Assembly (NCBI GenBank): GCA_023436515.1
Contig: JAEZIV010000282.1
Span: 1-19,753 of the forward strand
Length of the DNA stretch: 19,753 nucleotides
Direction of reading: 5' to 3'
From: Bacillota bacterium
Lineage (GTDB): Bacteria; Bacillota; Clostridia; Acetivibrionales; DSM-1351
Shown: piece by piece, positions 15,522 to 19,753 of the stretch
Position numbering within the stretch: the first letter of the stretch is position 1
Layout of the letters: the number at the start of each line of letters is the position of its first letter
Made by a program: the position numbers and the translations under genes
Notes under the pieces: model-generated
The model's database searches: none
What the model was told of the DNA's origin: nothing
The model's input: only the letters and a program-made list of their open reading frames with translations

Positions 15522-17012
15522 TTACTTCCCTCCAGTTCCCAATATAATACCGACAGCATTATCCATAAGGTTTTTTAGTGGCTCCGGGATATATATTCCC
15601 ATCAGTAATGCTATACACAGTAAGCTAATCAGTACTACCGGTCCAATTATATTAGTTTCTCCTCTTTGTATATCAGGATTATTTACATTACCGTAAAACA
15701 TCCTGCTCAGCTGCTTGGTAAAGCCACCGAATACTGCCGCAAGAAAAACCAGGAGAAGAATTGCCGTTAGATAACGTTTTGAAAAAATTGCTGCTGCAAC
15801 TGTATTAAACTCACTCATAAATATTCCGAAAGGGGGCATACCTGTAATAGCGAAGGTTCCCAGTACAAATACCACACCTGTAACAGGCATAGTCTTAATA
15901 AGCCCCCTGATACTGGAGATTTTTTTAGTATGATATTTTAGATATACGTTTCCTGTGGCAAGAAATAGCATAGATTTTGTTATGGCATGATTAAAGGTAT
16001 GATATAATGCAGCAAAAATACTAACGGGGGTACATATACCCAACCCCAGAGCAATTATTCCCATATGCTCTATACTGGAATAGGCAAGAATTCTTTTGTA
16101 ATCCCTCTGTACAAGTATAAATACAGCAGATGTTCCTATAGATAACAGGCCCAACAGTAGCAGCAGATTTCCAGTATAGCTGCTGTTGCCCAGACTCTTG
16201 TTTACAATGGACATAACTCTTATTATCCCATACATTGCTGTGTTAAGGAGTACTCCTGACAGCAGGGAGCTCACAGGAGAAGGTGCTTGACTGTGGGCAT
16301 CCGGGAGCCAGGTATGCATTGGTGAAAACCCAACCTTGGTTCCAAAGCCAATAAGTATAAATATAAAGGCTATCTTTAATATACTTGGGTCAAGCACCTG
16401 GGCGTTTTTCAGAAGATAATTCCAACTGAGCACAAGCTCCTTTGTAGCTCCAAGCTCAATCGCAGAGGAATAATAAAGCAAGATTACTCCAAATAATGCA
16501 AAAGCAATACCTACCGAACAAATTATTAGGTATTTCCAGGCAGCCTCAATTGATCTTTTATTATTGTAGAAGCCCACTAGAAATGCTGAAGCAAGAGTGG
16601 TGGCTTCAATGGCAATCCACATTACTCCCATATTTTGAGTGGTCAGCGCTAGCGTCATAGATAAGAGAAAAGCATTTGAAAGACAATAATACAGCTTCAG
16701 TTTATTAAGAGTTATAGCCTTTCTTTTCAGCTCTTCTCCAAAATAACTAATTGAATACAAGGATACAAGAAAGAAAGCTAATTCTGTAATAAACAATATG
16801 TATACACTTAAGGAATCAATATAGAAAATGTCTCTGAAAAAACCATTAAATTTGATTGTACCGTTTGTGTTTACCTCTACAAGAGCCAGAATTGAAATAA
16901 TCAACATAGCTCCGGCACCCAAAAGGTTTGTTAAGTGTATTACTATTTTATTTTTATTTGTCCATACTAAACCGGCTGATAATGCGGGAATAGCTAAGAG
17001 TAATAAGTTCAT
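15522..17012 (-). CDS. Antiporter-like membrane subunit, HyfF/NuoL family
   Basis: A 496-aa protein of about 14 membrane helices, one ion-translocating module of the complex. ATG 17012 is chosen because GGAGG stands 5 nt upstream; the GTG at 17027 lies before that site. Residues central to proton transfer in complex I antiporter subunits are kept: E136 in the helix-5 position (MWIAIEATTL), K226 in IGFGTKVGFSPMHTWLPDAH (helix 7), K346 in NHAITKSMLF, and E401 near GMPPFGIFMSEF. The ion-pumping machinery thus looks functional. It ends in the ribosome site of the large-subunit gene, so the two are translationally close. Confidence 0.9.
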   Translation of the reverse strand: MNLLLLAIPALSAGLVWTNKNKIVIHLTNLLGAGAMLIISILALVEVNTNGTIKFNGFFRDIFYIDSLSVYILFITELAFFLVSLYSISYFGEELKRKAITLNKLKLYYCLSNAFLLSMTLALTTQNMGVMWIAIEATTLASAFLVGFYNNKRSIEAAWKYLIICSVGIAFALFGVILLYYSSAIELGATKELVLSWNYLLKNAQVLDPSILKIAFIFILIGFGTKVGFSPMHTWLPDAHSQAPSPVSSLLSGVLLNTAMYGIIRVMSIVNKSLGNSSYTGNLLLLLGLLSIGTSAVFILVQRDYKRILAYSSIEHMGIIALGLGICTPVSIFAALYHTFNHAITKSMLFLATGNVYLKYHTKKISSIRGLIKTMPVTGVVFVLGTFAITGMPPFGIFMSEFNTVAAAIFSKRYLTAILLLVFLAAVFGGFTKQLSRMFYGNVNNPDIQRGETNIIGPVVLISLLCIALLMGIYIPEPLKNLMDNAVGIILGTGGK

Positions 17013-17081
17013 TTCAACCTCCATCACGAGTAAACATCCAACTAAATAGTCATTTAGCCTGCTTTATATTATTTATAAGGT

Positions 17082-17744
17082 CTACCCTTTTAAATTCTTA
17101 AGCTTATCAATATCAATGGAATCAAAGGTATTATTTATTTTAAACACAAATATACCCATTATGATAAAAGCAGTCAACAGATCAAAGAACAGTCCAAGCT
17201 CTACTATCATGGGCATTCCCTCTGTTGTTAGCATGGCTGCCAGAAACATGCCGTTTTCAATCACAAGGAAACCGATTATCTGACCAATAGCCCTCTTTCT
17301 GCTTATCATAAAAAACAATCCCAACAGTACAACGGAGAATGAATAAATTAAAAAGTTTCTGGCATTGATATCAGTTAATCCTTCAATATGATTAATAACA
17401 TACCAGCTCAGAACTACCAGTCCGCAGCAGATGATCATTGACATTGGAATGTTTATGAAAAAATCCTTCTCAACCTTGTAATCCACCTTGTCAGCAGTAA
17501 TCTTTAAATATTTCGGGATGATTACTACCTTAAAAGCCACAATCAGAACAAACATAATAAGGATTTCACTGAACTCCCTGGTTATGGTCATTTCTCTTAC
17601 AGATACAATAAGCGATATTAGGGCCAGTAAAGCTGACTGTACACGGAACGTAGATATATATGAGTTTTGACGTTTACTTGCTATTAAGGTAAATGTAAAA
17701 ATCAGCATCAAAATTGATAGCAGGTTTAATAAATTGTGATACAT
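17082..17744 (-). CDS. Hydrogenase-4 component E-like membrane subunit (HyfE/NuoK-like)
   Basis: A 220-aa membrane protein with about 7 helices and only short loops. ATG 17744 (MYHNLLNLLS) follows GGAG by 5 nt; the TTG at 17762 lies upstream of that site and is rejected. The stretch GQIIGFLVIENGMFLAAMLTT, with a glutamate in a membrane helix, is typical of HyfE and its NuoK-like half, where that Glu takes part in proton transfer. It sits between HyfC- and HyfF-type genes, the usual order. The 69-bp gap to the next gene shows no terminator. Confidence 0.87.
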   Translation of the reverse strand: MYHNLLNLLSILMLIFTFTLIASKRQNSYISTFRVQSALLALISLIVSVREMTITREFSEILIMFVLIVAFKVVIIPKYLKITADKVDYKVEKDFFINIPMSMIICCGLVVLSWYVINHIEGLTDINARNFLIYSFSVVLLGLFFMISRKRAIGQIIGFLVIENGMFLAAMLTTEGMPMIVELGLFFDLLTAFIIMGIFVFKINNTFDSIDIDKLKNLKG

Positions 17745-17783
17745 AAGAACTCCTTTTAACAATCATATTACTTTCATCAGTCA

Positions 17784-18722
17784 TCATTTTAATATAAAGC
17801 CTGTCAGGAAGCCCAGTATTGAGATAATAAGCGCTAACACCGCAAAATTTGGTATGCTGTACAATCTCAGCTTAACAGTATTTATCTCAACTATGCCCAC
17901 AATAACAGCTATAATAAGCACTTTTATTAAATAGATCAAAAAGCTTAAAAATACATTCTCAATATTAAACCCAACAGGGATTAGTATGTTTGCCATAAAG
18001 GTCATTATTGCAAGCTGCTTTAAGTAATTTCCCATCTCAATAAAGGCCAACTGTCTGCCTGAATACTCTAAGACCATTGCCTCATGAACCATGGTCAGTT
18101 CAAGATGGGTTGATGGGTCATCCACAGGAATTCTTGAGGATTCGGCAATTAGAATAAGAAGCATACTTACAAACAGTAAAATATTCATTGGAGTAAATGC
18201 ACTTAGCGTATTGGATGATATGGAATCATAAATTCGGGTAATATTTGTTGAAGCTGCTCCTGTCCCGGCACTTACTGTTATAACCACAATAAAAAGGGCT
18301 GGCTCAGCCAGAGAAGAAACCAACAGCTCTCTGCTGCTGCCCATACCGCCAAAGGTACTGCCGGTGTCAAGGCCTGCCAGAGTCATAAATATACGCCCTG
18401 CTGCTAATACATATACAAGAATAAGCAAATCTGTATAGAAGGAGAATCCGGTAAGACCGCGAATTATAGGTAAACAACTTACGGCTATAACTGAGGTTAT
18501 AAAGTAAATATACGGAGCCGTATTGTAAATCCACGAAGCCGTATCTGAAACAACAAGGTCTTTTTTTAACAGCTTTATTAAGTCATAGTAGGACTGAAAA
18601 ATCGACGCACCTACTCTGTGCTGTACTTTTGCCTTCATTTTCCTGATTATACCTGTGAAAAATGGTGCAATTAATAATGTTATAGCAATCTGAAATATTA
18701 ACTTTACTATTGATGCAATCAT
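17784..18722 (-). CDS. NuoH/HyfC/EchB-type membrane subunit
   Basis: A 312-aa protein with about 8 membrane helices that anchors the peripheral arm and links electron transfer to ion movement. ATG 18722 (MIASIVKLIF) is preferred: GAGG lies 9 nt upstream, and the usual family N-terminus starts here. Longer readings (TTG 18776) overlap the previous gene. Family motifs: KAKVQHRVGASIFQSYYDLIKLLKK (loop 1, contacts the small subunit) and the acidic stretch IPVDDPSTHLELTMVHEAMVLEYSG (loop with conserved Glu/Asp). It follows the HyfB-like stop by 35 nt. Confidence 0.92.
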   Translation of the reverse strand: MIASIVKLIFQIAITLLIAPFFTGIIRKMKAKVQHRVGASIFQSYYDLIKLLKKDLVVSDTASWIYNTAPYIYFITSVIAVSCLPIIRGLTGFSFYTDLLILVYVLAAGRIFMTLAGLDTGSTFGGMGSSRELLVSSLAEPALFIVVITVSAGTGAASTNITRIYDSISSNTLSAFTPMNILLFVSMLLILIAESSRIPVDDPSTHLELTMVHEAMVLEYSGRQLAFIEMGNYLKQLAIMTFMANILIPVGFNIENVFLSFLIYLIKVLIIAVIVGIVEINTVKLRLYSIPNFAVLALIISILGFLTGFILK

Positions 18723-18757
18723 TATCCCCATCCTCAAAAATGTATTAACAGACCTAA

Positions 18758-19753
18758 CTATTTTGCTATAAAGCAATAATATAACAGCATAAGAACCAGA
18801 ATACAGAAGAAGTACATGAGATATGTATGTATACTGCCCGTCTGTATTCTGAATCGAGTTTTCCTTGAAAAATTAATCAAAGCAAGTATAAAAGGCTTAT
18901 AGAGATACTTCTCTATAACCTTTTCGGTTGACATGCTATATCTTCCCCTTTTGATAAAATAGGGTTCTTTACCTTCCGTAATGACAAGTTCCCTGTTTGG
19001 TTTAAACAAACCTCTGAATATTATTCGGATGGATTTTGAAAAACCGGTAGCAGAGTATTGCATCTTTGGTGTCAAAGAAGTATAGCCGCAATCCCAGGTA
19101 TTGTATCTCTGAACAGAAGTCCTTTTTCTTAGTACCCAGACAGCAACAATAACGCCTAAAGATACTATCAAAGCCAATAAAGCAAGCAGACTGAAGGAAA
19201 CACTAAAGTTTCCATTATCTATTGGATAATGTATAAACTCAGTAATTGACCAGTTTGTTGATAGAAGCTTTATACCTATTAATTCAACCGAAACCTTATC
19301 AATTACCCCAATAACGTAATTTATACCAAGACCGGTTATAATACACATAAAAGCCGAAATAGCTAATGCAATAAGCATCGGCCTTTCAGGTTCTTTAGCC
19401 TTTTCAGCCTCAATACTTCTCGGCTTTCCTAAGAAGGATATGCCAAAAAGCTTAACATAGCTAAATACTACCAGTGCTCCTGTTAGTGCCAGTAAAGCAG
19501 CTACTATGACAAATAAAATAACTATTGATGAGTGCTCTGATGGTACAAACCAGATAATGCTATTTATAATTGCCTGAAAAATAATATATTCACTGGCAAA
19601 ACCATTGAGGGGCGGAACAGCTGATACGGCCAGGCAACCTATAAAAACGAAAAAAGCTGTATAGGGCAGTTTTTTAATTAATCCACCCAACCTCTCCATA
19701 TTCCTGGTACCGACAGCATAGCTAATTGCTCCTGCACCCATAAACAGCAAGGA
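18758..19753 (-). CDS. HyfB-type antiporter-like membrane subunit, C-terminal part
   Basis: The reading frame is cut by the right window edge; only the last 330 or so residues are seen of a family usually 600-670 aa long. Visible are the late antiporter helices (FFVFIGCLAVSAVPPLNGFASEYIIFQ, the counterpart of the helix 11-12 region), then the HyfB-specific tail: several more helices, a hydrophilic segment containing RYNTWDCGY (shared by HyfB/HycC-type subunits), and a last helix near the C-terminus. It is the first gene of the complex seen here; whether others lie upstream is unknown. The ATG at 19750 is internal, not the true start. Confidence 0.88.
   Translation of the reverse strand, partial: SLLFMGAGAISYAVGTRNMERLGGLIKKLPYTAFFVFIGCLAVSAVPPLNGFASEYIIFQAIINSIIWFVPSEHSSIVILFVIVAALLALTGALVVFSYVKLFGISFLGKPRSIEAEKAKEPERPMLIALAISAFMCIITGLGINYVIGVIDKVSVELIGIKLLSTNWSITEFIHYPIDNGNFSVSFSLLALLALIVSLGVIVAVWVLRKRTSVQRYNTWDCGYTSLTPKMQYSATGFSKSIRIIFRGLFKPNRELVITEGKEPYFIKRGRYSMSTEKVIEKYLYKPFILALINFSRKTRFRIQTGSIHTYLMYFFCILVLMLLYYCFIAK

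Noticed and set aside
13931..19753. Label as formate hydrogenlyase or hydrogenase-4
   Set aside because: No NiFe ligands in the large subunit and no maturation protease or hyp genes nearby; the gene order alone is not enough.

Overview
All genes in this window lie on the minus strand, so transcription runs from right (19753) to left (1). The DNA is AT-rich, with strong GGAGG-type ribosome sites, frequent sigma-A-like promoters (TTGACA/TATAAT) and short operons. Protein similarity (serine hydroxymethyltransferase, ThiI without a rhodanese domain, VanW/G5 wall proteins, DUF2225, an Hyf-like membrane complex with a fused ferredoxin/NuoB subunit) suggests an anaerobic clostridial Firmicute, possibly of the cellulolytic Ruminiclostridium type. 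The genus is an inference; there is no rRNA to confirm it.

Right part (19753 to about 13074): a six-gene operon for a membrane-bound, complex I-related complex. In transcription order it holds an HyfB-type antiporter subunit (cut by the window edge), an HyfC/NuoH-type subunit, an HyfE-type subunit, an HyfF-type antiporter subunit, a NuoC-NuoD/HyfG-type large subunit and a ferredoxin-NuoB/HyfI-type small subunit. The set looks like a group 4 [NiFe] hydrogenase, but all four cysteines that would hold the NiFe centre are absent from the large subunit. The Fe-S cysteines of the small subunit and the membrane-arm charged residues are kept. This matches the energy-converting hydrogenase-related (Ehr) complexes, whose reaction is not established, so the genes should not be read as making a hydrogenase.

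Middle right (13073 to 10092): with no visible terminator the same gene run continues into a tiny cysteine-rich protein, a cysteine desulfurase and ThiI (tRNA 4-thiouridine synthase), ending in a clear intrinsic terminator. The desulfurase and ThiI form a sulfur-transfer pair. Between them lies a 35-bp-unit minisatellite.

Middle (10091 to 6543): a 390-bp non-coding region carrying a perfect 22-bp palindrome next to a probable promoter, a VanW/G5 cell-surface protein, a DUF2225 protein with zinc-finger-like cysteines and TPR-like helices, and a PurM/HypE-fold protein lacking the HypE catalytic tail.

Left (6402 to 1): glyA with a consensus promoter and a hairpin at the predicted 5' end of its mRNA; proC; a small nitroreductase with its own promoter and terminator; and a TetR regulator plus DHA2-type MFS exporter operon with a likely self-repression operator. 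The exporter carries an unusual insertion of about 370 residues before its last membrane helix, with coiled-coil stretches and a tandem decapeptide repeat.

The most interesting features are the hydrogenase-like complex without a NiFe site and the enlarged extracellular loop of the exporter.
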